Assembly: GCF_900104795.1 (NCBI RefSeq)
Contig: NZ_FNTG01000001.1
Coordinates: 2,542,001-2,606,000 of the forward strand
Reading direction: 5' to 3'
Source: Burkholderia sp. WP9
Lineage (GTDB): Bacteria; Pseudomonadota; Gammaproteobacteria; Burkholderiales; Burkholderiaceae
Length of the DNA: 64,000 bases
Position numbers and translations under genes: made by a program. Position 1 is the stretch's first letter, and the number at the start of each line of letters is the position of its first letter. This document shows, in pieces, positions 16,904 through 25,066 of this stretch. The notes below the pieces were generated by a model that had not been told where the DNA came from, searched no databases, and worked only from the letters and a program-made list of their open reading frames with translations.

Positions 16904-17830
16904 ATGATCATCCGCCCGCATCTCCATTGGTTTCGCATGCTGCTCGCCTGGCAGGGCTCAGTCCTGCCGCGATTGCTCCCGCGGCTCTTTCTGATCTTCT
17001 GCATTTCGATCGTGGCCGTGGCGGCTCATGACCACTTGCTGCCGATCTCGCTGAATCTCAACACCACCGCGCCGTTCTCCTTGATCGGCATTGCGCTCGC
17101 GGTTTTTCTCGGCTTCCGGAACAACGCCAGCTACGACCGCTGGTGGGAAGCTCGCAAGCTTTGGGGACAACTGCTGAACGAGTCGCGCTCGCTCATCCGC
17201 CAGGTGCTCACCTTGCCATCCCGGCCGTTGCCGAAAGAAGACGTCCGGGAATTTTTCACCGCGCTCAGCGCCCTTCCCCACGCGCTGCGTCATCAGCTGC
17301 GCAACAGCGACCCGCGCGAAGACCTCGCCGCACGACTGCCGCAAGCGCTTTTCGAGCGCGTCATGGCGTCGCGCTACAAGCCGGCCACCTTGATGCTCTA
17401 CCTTGGCGAATGGGTGCAACGACAGGCTCGCGCAGGCGCGATCGATCCGATGGCGGTCATCGCTTTCGATCGGAATTTGAATGGACTTTCGAATGTGATC
17501 GGCGGATGCGAGCGCATCGCTTCGACGCCGCTGCCGTTCGCCTACTCGGTGATGATTCACCGCACGGTGTATTTCTTCTGCGCGTCCTTGCCGTTCGGAC
17601 TGGTGGACAGCATCGGCATCTTCACGCCCGTGTTCGCGGTGTTCGTGGCGTACACGTTCATGGCGCACGAAGCCATTGCGTCGCAGATCGAAGAGCCTTT
17701 CGGCACCGACGACAACGACCTCGCACTTCACATGATGTCGACGGTGATCGAGGACTCCATGCGCGACCTGCTCGGCGAACCGGCTCTCCCGTTGCCGAAC
17801 CCGGAAGCCGAAGGCTACATACTCAACTGA
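16904..17830 (+). CDS. Bestrophin-family (UPF0187) membrane protein
   Basis: The 308-residue protein begins MIIRPHLHWFRMLLAWQGSVLP and carries bestrophin/YneE-type motifs: LGFRNNASYDRWWEARKLWG (about residues 64-84), FFTALSALPHALRHQLR, GLSNVIGGCERIASTPLPF and VYFFCASLPFG. Bacterial members form pentameric ion channels in the inner membrane. Four membrane segments are visible, two early and two after residue 215. The gene lies 70 bp after the EamA gene in the same direction and may be co-transcribed. Selectivity is not predictable here. Confidence 0.9.
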   Translation: MIIRPHLHWFRMLLAWQGSVLPRLLPRLFLIFCISIVAVAAHDHLLPISLNLNTTAPFSLIGIALAVFLGFRNNASYDRWWEARKLWGQLLNESRSLIRQVLTLPSRPLPKEDVREFFTALSALPHALRHQLRNSDPREDLAARLPQALFERVMASRYKPATLMLYLGEWVQRQARAGAIDPMAVIAFDRNLNGLSNVIGGCERIASTPLPFAYSVMIHRTVYFFCASLPFGLVDSIGIFTPVFAVFVAYTFMAHEAIASQIEEPFGTDDNDLALHMMSTVIEDSMRDLLGEPALPLPNPEAEGYILN

Positions 17831-17866
17831 GCGCGCTTCACCTGAAGCGCGCCGCCCAACGCACGC

Positions 17867-18598
17867 TCAACTGTTGCCGGCTGTTTCCGACAAGCGCTTG
17901 AGCGTCGCCACCCGCGCGCCGATGATATCGATGCGGCCGCGCTCGTCGATCACCGGCGTCGTGGCATTCAGGTACGCGGTCCACGCCTTCTGCGCGCGCG
18001 TCAACGTGGGACGCGTGCGCGCCGGCATCTTCGACTGCAAGCGGCGGTAGTAGCGGTTCAGATCGAACATGGCGTGTTCGCACTGCGCGTCCGCACCGCA
18101 GGCACGCACCCGGCGCGGCGGATCGCCGCCCCCGTTCGCCTTCGCAACCGCGCTGCGCAGCACAAGCGCGCGGTCGCGTACCGGCTGCAACTGCATATCG
18201 GCTTCGGCGAGCACGTACATGGAGCCGTGCGTCGTGGCGAACACCGCCGCCAGCAACTGCTTCTCGGCGTCGCGTGACGCCTGCCAGCTCGCCTGGCTCT
18301 TTTCCCACTGCTTACGCTGCGCGGGCGGCAACTTCTGCTGAAGCTGCTGCCATGCATTGTCCAACGCGGTCTTCCAGCCGATGCGCGCGTTGTCCATGCA
18401 CTGCACCTGCCCCGCCGTCGACGACATGTCGCTGCGCGCGAGGCACGCGCGCATCGACGCATCGATCGGATCGGCGGCGGCGACTTCGGCATGCGCCGGC
18501 AACGACGCCGCGCCGAATACCGCCGCCGCGACCAGCGACAGCGCGCAAACCACGCGGCGCGCGGCGCGGGCGCCCGACGGGGACGTCACTTGCCGCAT
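17867..18598 (-). CDS. LprI-like (DUF1311) secreted protein
   Basis: The 243-residue precursor has an N-terminal hydrophobic signal ending near SLPAHAEVAA. The first half has the LprI/DUF1311 pattern: SMRACLARSDMSSTAGQVQC, WKTALDNAWQQLQQKL and KQWEKSQASWQASRD. A shorter related repeat follows (CGADAQCEHAMFDLNRYY, RPTLTRAQKAWTAYLN). Some members of this domain family inhibit lysozyme, but many are uncharacterised. Its ATG lies 2 bp after the TGA of the decarboxylase gene, so the two are almost certainly co-transcribed and probably translationally coupled. Confidence 0.8.
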   Translation of the reverse strand: MRQVTSPSGARAARRVVCALSLVAAAVFGAASLPAHAEVAAADPIDASMRACLARSDMSSTAGQVQCMDNARIGWKTALDNAWQQLQQKLPPAQRKQWEKSQASWQASRDAEKQLLAAVFATTHGSMYVLAEADMQLQPVRDRALVLRSAVAKANGGGDPPRRVRACGADAQCEHAMFDLNRYYRRLQSKMPARTRPTLTRAQKAWTAYLNATTPVIDERGRIDIIGARVATLKRLSETAGNS

Positions 18599-18600
18599 CG

Positions 18601-20886
18601 TCAGCCGCGCACGCAATCGACGAAGTATTCGATGCGCCCGTTGATCGTTTCGCCGACAAGCCCGTGGATGTCCGTGTGGAAACCCGGGAAGCGCTCGTTG
18701 AACTCGCGCGCGAAACGCAGATAGTTGACGATGGTCTTGTTGAAGCGCTCGCCCGGAATCAGCAGCGGAATGCCCGGCGGATACGGCGTCAACAGGATCG
18801 ACGTGACGCGGCCTTCGAGTTCGTCGATAGGCACACGGTCGATCTCGCGGTGCGCGAGCTTGGCGAACGCATCCGACGGCTTCATGGCCGGTTCCATGCT
18901 CGACAGGTACATCTCGGTCGTGAGACGCGCAATGTCGTTCGCGCGGTAGACGCTGTGAATCTGCTCGCACAGATCGCGCAGGCCGACGCGCTCGTACATC
19001 GGATGATGCGAGACGAACTCGGGCAGCACGCGCCACAGCGGCTGGTTGTTGTCGTAGTCGTCCTTGAACTGCTGCAGTTCGGTGACCATCGAGTTCCAGC
19101 GGCCCTTGGTGATGCCGATCGTGAACATGATGAAGAACGAATACAGCCCGGTCTTCTCGACGATGATGCCGTGCTCGGCCAGATACTTCGTGACGATCGC
19201 GGCCGGAATGCCCGACTCGCCGAAGCCGCCGTCCATATCCAGACCCGGCGTGACGATCGTCGCCTTGATCGGGTCGAGCATGTTGAAGCCTTCGGCGAGC
19301 GGGCCGAAACCGTGCCACGCGTCGTTCGGGCGCAGCATCCAGTCTTCGCGCGAGCCGATGCCTTCTTCGGCGAATGTCTCCGGGCCCCACACCTTGAAGA
19401 ACCAGTCGTCGCCGTATTCGGCGTCGACCTTGCTCATCGCGCGGCGGAAATCCAACGCTTCCGCGATCGACTCTTCGACCAGCGCCGTGCCGCCCGGCGC
19501 TTCCATCATGGCCGCGGCCACGTCGCACGAGGCGATGATCGCGTACTGCGGGCTGGTGGACGTATGCATCAGATACGCTTCATTGAAACGATGCTTGTCG
19601 AAGCGGCTGTTCTTCGAATCCTGCACGACGATCTGCGAAGCCTGCGAAATGCCGGCCAGCAACTTGTGCGTGGAGTGCGTGGCGAACACCAGCGCGCCGA
19701 TGCGCGGACGGCCCGCGCCGATCGCGTGCATGTCCTGATAGAACTCGTGGAATTCGGCGTGCGGCAGCCAGGCTTCGTCGAAGTGCAGCGTGTCGAGCCA
19801 GTCGCCGAGCATTTCCTTGATCATCTCGACGTTGTAGATCACGCCGTCGTACGTGCTTTGCGTGATGGTCAGAATGCGCGGCTTGAGCTCCGGATTCTTC
19901 GCGAGGGCTTCGCGGGCGAACGGGTTCGCGAGGATCTTCTTCTTGATGTTTTCCGGCTCGAACTCGCTACGCGGAATCGGTCCGATGATGCCGAAGTTGT
20001 TGCGCGTCGGCGTGAGGAACACCGGAATCGCGCCGGTCATGGTGATCGCGTGCAGGATCGACTTGTGGCAGTTGCGGTCAACCAGCACGATGTCGCCCGG
20101 CGCGACCGTGCCATGCCAGACGATCTTGTTCGACGTGGACGTGCCGTTGGTCACGAAGAACACGTGGTCAGCGCTGAAGATGCGCGCGGCGTTGCGTTCA
20201 GAAGCCGCCACCGGTCCGGTGTGATCGAGCAGCTGGCCGAGTTCGTCGACGGCATTGCACACGTCCGCGCGCAGCATGTTCTCGCCGAAGAACTGGTGGA
20301 ACATCTGGCCGAGCGGGCTCTTCAGAAACGCGACGCCGCCCGAGTGTCCCGGGCAGTGCCACGAGTAGGAGCCTTCGTCCGCGTACTGCACCAGTTCCTT
20401 GAAGAACGGCGGCGCGAGCGAATCCAGATACACCTTCGTTTCGCGGATGATATGGCGCGCGACGAACTCCGGCGTGTCCTCGAACATGTGGATGAAGCCA
20501 TGCAGTTCGCGCAGGATGTCGTTCGGCAGGTGGCGCGAGGTGCGCGTCTCACCGTACAGGAAGATCGGAATGTCGGCGTTGCGGCGGCGCACTTCGGTCA
20601 CGAACGCGCGCAGCGCGACGATCGCGGCGGCCAGCTCCGGCGTCTCGCCTTCCACCACCACGTTATCGACGTACGGCAGCAGTTCGTCGTCGTCGATCGA
20701 AAGGATGAAGCACGAGGCGCGGCTCGACTGCTGCGCGAACGAGGTCAGATCGCCGTAGCTCGTCAACCCGAGCACTTCCGCGCCTTCTTTCTCGATGGCT
20801 TCGGCCAGAGCCCGGATGCCGGAACCCGAGATGTTCTCGGAGCGGAAATCTTCGTCGATGATGACGACGGGAAAACGAAACTTCAT
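18601..20886 (-). CDS. Orn/Lys/Arg decarboxylase, PLP-dependent (prokaryotic fold-type I)
   Basis: The 761-residue product has the three-part layout of bacterial inducible basic amino-acid decarboxylases. An N-terminal response-regulator-like wing (FPVVIIDEDFRSENISGSGI) leads to a PLP core with SYSWHCPGHSGGVAF, FFVTNGTSTSNKIV, TLHFDEAWLPHAEFH and ATHSTHKLLAG, whose Lys408 should bind PLP. A C-terminal domain ends TDIHGLVGETINGRIEYF. Such enzymes remove CO2 from lysine, arginine or ornithine and consume a proton; which substrate applies cannot be decided. A terminator-like hairpin lies between dcd and its ribosome binding site, and an LprI-like gene follows at 2 bp. Confidence 0.93.
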   Translation of the reverse strand: MKFRFPVVIIDEDFRSENISGSGIRALAEAIEKEGAEVLGLTSYGDLTSFAQQSSRASCFILSIDDDELLPYVDNVVVEGETPELAAAIVALRAFVTEVRRRNADIPIFLYGETRTSRHLPNDILRELHGFIHMFEDTPEFVARHIIRETKVYLDSLAPPFFKELVQYADEGSYSWHCPGHSGGVAFLKSPLGQMFHQFFGENMLRADVCNAVDELGQLLDHTGPVAASERNAARIFSADHVFFVTNGTSTSNKIVWHGTVAPGDIVLVDRNCHKSILHAITMTGAIPVFLTPTRNNFGIIGPIPRSEFEPENIKKKILANPFAREALAKNPELKPRILTITQSTYDGVIYNVEMIKEMLGDWLDTLHFDEAWLPHAEFHEFYQDMHAIGAGRPRIGALVFATHSTHKLLAGISQASQIVVQDSKNSRFDKHRFNEAYLMHTSTSPQYAIIASCDVAAAMMEAPGGTALVEESIAEALDFRRAMSKVDAEYGDDWFFKVWGPETFAEEGIGSREDWMLRPNDAWHGFGPLAEGFNMLDPIKATIVTPGLDMDGGFGESGIPAAIVTKYLAEHGIIVEKTGLYSFFIMFTIGITKGRWNSMVTELQQFKDDYDNNQPLWRVLPEFVSHHPMYERVGLRDLCEQIHSVYRANDIARLTTEMYLSSMEPAMKPSDAFAKLAHREIDRVPIDELEGRVTSILLTPYPPGIPLLIPGERFNKTIVNYLRFAREFNERFPGFHTDIHGLVGETINGRIEYFVDCVRG

Positions 20887-20898
20887 GGGCGATTCTCC

Positions 20899-20937
20899 AA
20901 AAAGAACGACCGCTGCATTGTGTCAATTGCAGCGGTC
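20899..20937 (-). terminator. Intrinsic terminator between dcd and the decarboxylase gene
   Basis: On the minus strand a perfect 10-bp stem (GACCGCTGCA/TGCAGCGGTC, 20908-20937) with a 10-nt loop is followed by GTTCTTTTT. It ends the dcd transcript. The decarboxylase ribosome binding site (TTTGGAGAA) starts inside the U-tract, leaving no room for a promoter between them. Confidence 0.75.
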
Positions 20938-20973
20938 ACCCGGTATGGCTGGTGGTTCAGTACGCTGCGGACG

Positions 20974-21543
20974 TCACGTTCTCGGCAACGTGACGCCGTG
21001 CTGGCCTTGGTATTTGCCGCCGCGATCCGCGTACGACGTTTCACAAATCTCGTCGCTTTCGAAAAACAGCACTTGAGCGACGCCTTCGTTCGCGTAGATT
21101 TTCGCAGGCAAAGGTGTCGTATTCGAGAATTCGAGCGTGACGTGCCCTTCCCATTCCGGCTCGAACGGCGTCACGTTGACGATGATCCCGCAACGCGCAT
21201 ACGTGGACTTGCCCAGACACACGGTCAGGACGCTGCGCGGAATGCGGAAATACTCGACCGTGCGCGCGAGCGCGAACGAATTCGGCGGGATGATGCAGAC
21301 ATCGCCCTTGAAGTCGACGAACGACTTCTCGTCGAAATTCTTCGGATCGACAATGGTCGAGTTGATGTTCGTGAAGATCTTGAATTCGTCGGCGCAGCGG
21401 ATGTCGTAGCCGTAGCTCGACGTGCCGTAGCTGACAATCTTCCGGCCGTCTTCGGAGACGCGAACCTGATCGGGCGCAAACGGCTCGATCATCTTGTGCG
21501 ACTCGGCCATGCGCCGGATCCACTTGTCGGATTTGATAGTCAT
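20974..21543 (-). CDS. dcd: dCTP deaminase
   Basis: The 189-residue protein matches bacterial Dcd along its length: [87 protein letters not shown] and [14 protein letters not shown]. The enzyme deaminates dCTP to dUTP, the first step toward dTMP. The catalytic-region segment with the conserved Glu in GHVTLEFSN is present. It is upstream of the decarboxylase on the same strand and separated from it by a terminator. Confidence 0.97.
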   Translation of the reverse strand: MTIKSDKWIRRMAESHKMIEPFAPDQVRVSEDGRKIVSYGTSSYGYDIRCADEFKIFTNINSTIVDPKNFDEKSFVDFKGDVCIIPPNSFALARTVEYFRIPRSVLTVCLGKSTYARCGIIVNVTPFEPEWEGHVTLEFSNTTPLPAKIYANEGVAQVLFFESDEICETSYADRGGKYQGQHGVTLPRT

Positions 21544-21910
21544 AGGTGAACGCTGCTCGACGTGAATGACAGGGGTGTGACGGATAACAACCCGGTAAGT
21601 CCCGGGTCACTTGAGGCTAACTGCGTGCGCGCCCGCACTGCGCTCACTGGCGGGTGCGGGCCCTGACGGCATGCCGTTCAGACGCGCTACGCTCCCGGCT
21701 GAATGCCGTGGCAGCGTGGCCAGGGCGGGCACTCCGGCCGGGCAGCCGAACGAAAGGCGCTTATTTTACGCGATAGTGAGAATGCTGCTGCGGGTGGGGC
21801 CGGGAACGCTTTCTGGGCCTGTCTCGAGACCGCCTTGCCGAGCGCTCGCGAGGCGCGCCGCCCGCGACTGTGCGGCGCGTTCGCGGTTCATTCGCGGCTG
21901 ATCTGGCGAC
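21544..21910. other. Intergenic region upstream of dcd
   Basis: These 367 bp separate the 3' end of the SodC-like gene from dcd, both on the minus strand. The region should contain the dcd promoter. A 96-codon plus-strand frame shows no family features. I see no strong repeat or hairpin. Confidence 0.55.
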
Positions 21911-22444
21911 TCATTGACGAATCAATCCGCAAGCGAGCGCGGGGCCCGCGCCATGCTGCGGGTAGGCGTACGGATCGGTCGCGTCGTGATGGAGCAGAAC
22001 CGCGCGCTGCAGCACCGAGCGGATGCCGTCCAGAGAGACGTCCGGCGCGACGATGAAGCCCGTGGCCACACCGTTCGCGTCCGCGTGAATGTTGCCGAGA
22101 TCGCCTTCGACCCGCGCGCCGGTTTTCAGACGCTCGGCGGCCGGCGAGAACACCTGGCCCGCACTGGAGCCGTCCGCGGCATTGCAGTCGCCGCGTTCGT
22201 GCACTTGCAATGCGTGGTCGCTATTGGGCGGCATGCCCGCGAGATTGTAGGTCACCTGCACGCCGTCCGAGCGCTCGATGAACGTGACGAGGCCGCGCGC
22301 CTGATTGCCCACGGTGGGCAGCAGCTGCGCGTCGGCGCGTTTTTCCTGTGGTCTCAGGAACGCGCTGCAGCCGCATAACAGCACACTGGTGGCAGCCAGG
22401 ACGATGAACGCATGCACCGCCTGCCCGTCGATTCGTTTTCCCAT
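21911..22444 (-). CDS. Cu/Zn superoxide dismutase-like lipoprotein lacking most metal ligands
   Basis: From the Met at 22444 the protein is 177 residues with a lipobox VLLCGC. The fold is that of SodC: the Cys pair equivalents (GDC at 87 and ACG at 172), GDLGN, GVATGFIVAP and PALACGLI are all present. The metal sites are mostly gone. Of the four Cu ligands, two remain (His82, His152), while Gln80 and Val98 replace the other two, Val98 being the bridging His. Of the Zn ligands only Asp115 is obvious, with Val112 in one His position. The catalytic Arg is Ala169. It is therefore probably not an active dismutase; binding or structural roles are possible. The Met at 22444 follows GGCAAGAGG, an acceptable ribosome binding site. 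Confidence 0.8.
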   Translation of the reverse strand: MGKRIDGQAVHAFIVLAATSVLLCGCSAFLRPQEKRADAQLLPTVGNQARGLVTFIERSDGVQVTYNLAGMPPNSDHALQVHERGDCNAADGSSAGQVFSPAAERLKTGARVEGDLGNIHADANGVATGFIVAPDVSLDGIRSVLQRAVLLHHDATDPYAYPQHGAGPALACGLIRQ

Positions 22445-22585
22445 GCGATCCTCTTGCCGGCCTGGTGGCCGCCCCTGCGGCCGCCGAGCCGAACTCGTGA
22501 AGTCGACATGATACCGCGAGACCAGGCGCAAACAGACGCCTTGGGCCCGTGTCCGAAGAGCTGTCAAGAGCGCCCCGGCGTTTTC

Positions 22586-23674
22586 TCAGGTGTTCTGCAC
22601 GACGATGTTGGGAAACTTCGACGTCATGTCGCGCGCGCGCTCGGCGATATGGATCGCCACCTTGCGCGCGATCGACCGGTAGATCTCCGCGATACGGCCC
22701 TGCGGGTCCGCCACCACGGTCGGTTTGCCGGAGTCGGCCTGCTCGCGGATCGCGATGTCGAGCGGCAGGCTGCCGAGCACGTCGACGCCGTATTCCTTGC
22801 CCATGCGCTCGCCGCCGCCGGCGCCGAAGATATGCTCTTCGTGGCCGCAGTTCGAGCAGATATGCATGCCCATGTTCTCGACAATGCCGAGAATCGGAAT
22901 GCCGACCTTTTCGAACATCTTGAGGCCCTTCTTCGCGTCGAGCAGCGCGATATCCTGCGGCGTCGTGACGATCACGGCGCCCGTCACCGGCACGCGTTGC
23001 GAGAGGGTCAGCTGGATATCGCCGGTGCCCGGCGGCATGTCGACGATCAGATAGTCGAGATCGTGCCAGTTGGTCTGCCGCAGCAGCTGTTCCAGCGCGG
23101 AAGTGGCCATCGGGCCGCGCCACACCATCGGGTTGTCCTGCTCGATCAGGAAGCCGATCGAGTTGGCCTGCAAGCCGTGGCCGGTCATCGGGTTCATCGA
23201 CTTTTCGTCGGGCGACTCCGGGCGGCCGACGATGCCAAGCATCATGGGCAACGACGGGCCGTAGATGTCCGCGTCGAGAATGCCGACGGATGCACCTTCG
23301 CTCGCCAGCGCCAAAGCCAGGTTCACGGCGGTGGTGCTCTTGCCCACACCGCCCTTGCCCGACGCCACCGCGACGATATTCTTGACGTTCGGCAACAGTT
23401 TCACGCCGCGCTGCACGGTATGCGCCGCGATCTGCTGCGACACCTGCACCTGCACGTCGGCCACACCGGGCACGGCGCGCAGCGCTTCGGCGAACTGCGC
23501 TCGGATAGCGTCGAACTGACGCATGGCCGGATAGCCGAGTACCACCTCGACGCTAACCGTGTCACCCTGCACGGCGACGTTCTTGACGTTCCTGGCCGCC
23601 GCGTACGGCCGGCCGGTGTTGGGGTCAGCGACGGCTGCGAGGGCAGCGTCGACCAAAGCCCGATCGATACTCAT
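22586..23674 (-). CDS. apbC: Mrp/ApbC iron-sulfur cluster carrier ATPase
   Basis: From MSIDRAL the protein is 362 residues. An N-terminal DUF59-type domain (about 1-85) is followed by a deviant Walker P-loop SGKGGVGKS (106-114), DADIYGPSLPMMLG, VDMPPGTGDIQLTL and the CxxC pair HICSNCGHEEHIFG, which bridges the cluster in ApbC/Nbp35 proteins. The family stores Fe-S clusters and transfers them to apoproteins in the cytoplasm. A GTG six bases upstream is in frame, but the ATG at 23674 with GGAG seven bases before it is the better start. Divergent from the OmpA gene. Confidence 0.95.
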   Translation of the reverse strand: MSIDRALVDAALAAVADPNTGRPYAAARNVKNVAVQGDTVSVEVVLGYPAMRQFDAIRAQFAEALRAVPGVADVQVQVSQQIAAHTVQRGVKLLPNVKNIVAVASGKGGVGKSTTAVNLALALASEGASVGILDADIYGPSLPMMLGIVGRPESPDEKSMNPMTGHGLQANSIGFLIEQDNPMVWRGPMATSALEQLLRQTNWHDLDYLIVDMPPGTGDIQLTLSQRVPVTGAVIVTTPQDIALLDAKKGLKMFEKVGIPILGIVENMGMHICSNCGHEEHIFGAGGGERMGKEYGVDVLGSLPLDIAIREQADSGKPTVVADPQGRIAEIYRSIARKVAIHIAERARDMTSKFPNIVVQNT

Positions 23675-24023
23675 TGACACTCCGTGGGGAACACCTGCGG
23701 CGCAGCGGAATCGAAGTCTCGGCCACGCGCCGGAATTTGAAAGAAATTGTTAGACAGCATTGCGAAAACCCGGTGCGCCGGGCACCCTTCGGGCAGGCGG
23801 AACGCAATGGGGCCGCATCGCTGCGTGCTTCAGCCACCATTGTAGTGGCTGGCGCCACGCCTTGCCGGAAGACCCTTCTTCACTGTCGGACCGAGGCTGA
23901 ATCAGGTGTAGGACTTCTCCTATTATCGAGCCGACGGCTTTACTGCCGTCATGTTCGCCGTATAGATTGGTCGCTTGTCGCCGCCTTTTTTGCCTGACTC
24001 GCTTTACTCAAGAGGATTTAAAA
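23675..24023. other. Divergent promoter region between apbC and the OmpA-like gene
   Basis: These 349 bp have no supportable gene. A possible sigma-70 promoter for the OmpA-like gene has a TATTAT -10 at 23921-23926 and a weak CTGAAT -35 at 23897-23902, an 18-bp spacing. The gene's ribosome binding site AGAGGA lies just before 24024. Confidence 0.45.
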
Positions 24024-24677
24024 ATGAATGCAAAAATCATGACTCGCCTGGCTGTCTTTGCCGTTGCCGGTTCATTGCTGGCAGGTTGCGCCACCCAACA
24101 GGGCACCAATACGGCGGTAGGTACGGGGGTGGGCGCCGGTACTGGTGCGGCGCTGGGCGCCATCTTCGGCGGCGGCAAGGGCGCGGCGATCGGCGCGGGT
24201 GTCGGCGCGGCGGTGGGCGGCATTACCGGCTACAACTGGCAAGCCATTCACAACAAGCTGTCGGGCGCCACCAAGGGCACCGGCACGCAGATCACCGAAC
24301 AACCGGACGGCTCGCTCAAGCTGAACATTCCGAGCTCGGTGACGTTCGACACCAACAGCTACGCAGTCAAGCCATCGTTCGCGCCGGTGCTGGACCAACT
24401 GTCGCAAACCATGCAGCAAAATCCGGAACTGATCGCTCAGGTGGTCGGCCACACGGATAGCACGGGCCAGCCGGCCTACAATCAGACGCTGTCGGTCAAC
24501 CGCGCCGAAAGCGTGACGGGCTACCTGGGCCAGCGCGGCGTCGCGCCGCAGCGCCTGTCGGCACAAGGCATGGGCCAAACCCAGCCGATCGCCGACAACA
24601 ACACCGAAGCCGGCCGTGCCGCAAACCGCCGCGTGGAAATCTATCTGCGCGCCACGGCCCAGCACGCCACGCAATAA
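24024..24677 (+). CDS. OmpA-family lipoprotein with glycine-zipper segment
   Basis: The 217-residue protein starts MNAKIMTRLAVF after AGAGGA. It has a lipobox LLAGC with Cys22, and a Gly/Ala-rich glycine zipper (about 34-70) suited to membrane insertion. The C-terminal OmpA peptidoglycan-binding domain (about 97-210) shows VTFDTNSYAVKPSFAPVLDQL, VGHTDSTGQPAYNQTLSVNRA, GMGQTQPIADNNTEAGRAANRRVEI. It probably tethers the outer membrane to peptidoglycan, as in Pal/YiaD-type proteins. It is single and followed by a terminator. Confidence 0.93.
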   Translation: MNAKIMTRLAVFAVAGSLLAGCATQQGTNTAVGTGVGAGTGAALGAIFGGGKGAAIGAGVGAAVGGITGYNWQAIHNKLSGATKGTGTQITEQPDGSLKLNIPSSVTFDTNSYAVKPSFAPVLDQLSQTMQQNPELIAQVVGHTDSTGQPAYNQTLSVNRAESVTGYLGQRGVAPQRLSAQGMGQTQPIADNNTEAGRAANRRVEIYLRATAQHATQ

Positions 24678-24886
24678 GCACAGAACTTGGGGAGATTGAG
24701 GAAACCGCTCGCCGGAGCTGCACCGTCGGCGAGCGCTCTGCTTGAGAAAGCCGTGGAAGGCGGGAGAAAGGAATCTCGCACGAGAACGAAAAAAATTTCG
24801 AACTCTGCGGAAAATCCGCTGTCTGTCTTTACGGTACGTGGCTGGCGATGCCGCCGCGTCACCATTCTCCTCTTGTCGTTGTTGCT

Positions 24887-24913
24887 CCGGGGTTAATAGC
24901 CCCGGTTTTTTTT
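24887..24913 (+). terminator. Intrinsic terminator between the OmpA-like gene and metG
   Basis: CCGGGG (24887-24892) pairs perfectly with CCCCGG (24900-24905) around a 7-nt loop, followed by eight T. The stretch 24678-25066 around it (389 bp) holds no other feature except the metG promoter region. Confidence 0.85.
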
Positions 24914-25066
24914 GGGCGCTCGGTTTACGCACGGTGGTAGTCCTCCCGGGCACATACCGTCCTGGCCGGCAACGACTCAGGCCGCGCCCCACCCGGCCCG
25001 CCCCGCGCCGGGTGCCTCCCCTGCTAGAATCAACCCTTCGTCCCACCGCAGGCTCCCATCATCCTT

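Noticed and set aside
18274..21549. A 1091-codon plus-strand open frame
   Set aside because: It is exactly antisense to the decarboxylase, LprI-like and dcd genes, is Arg/Asp/Val-rich and has no domain; such frames arise from GC-rich codon bias.
21611..21901. A 96-codon plus-strand frame between the SodC-like gene and dcd
   Set aside because: Arg/Ala-rich composition, no ribosome binding site and no similarity that I recognise.
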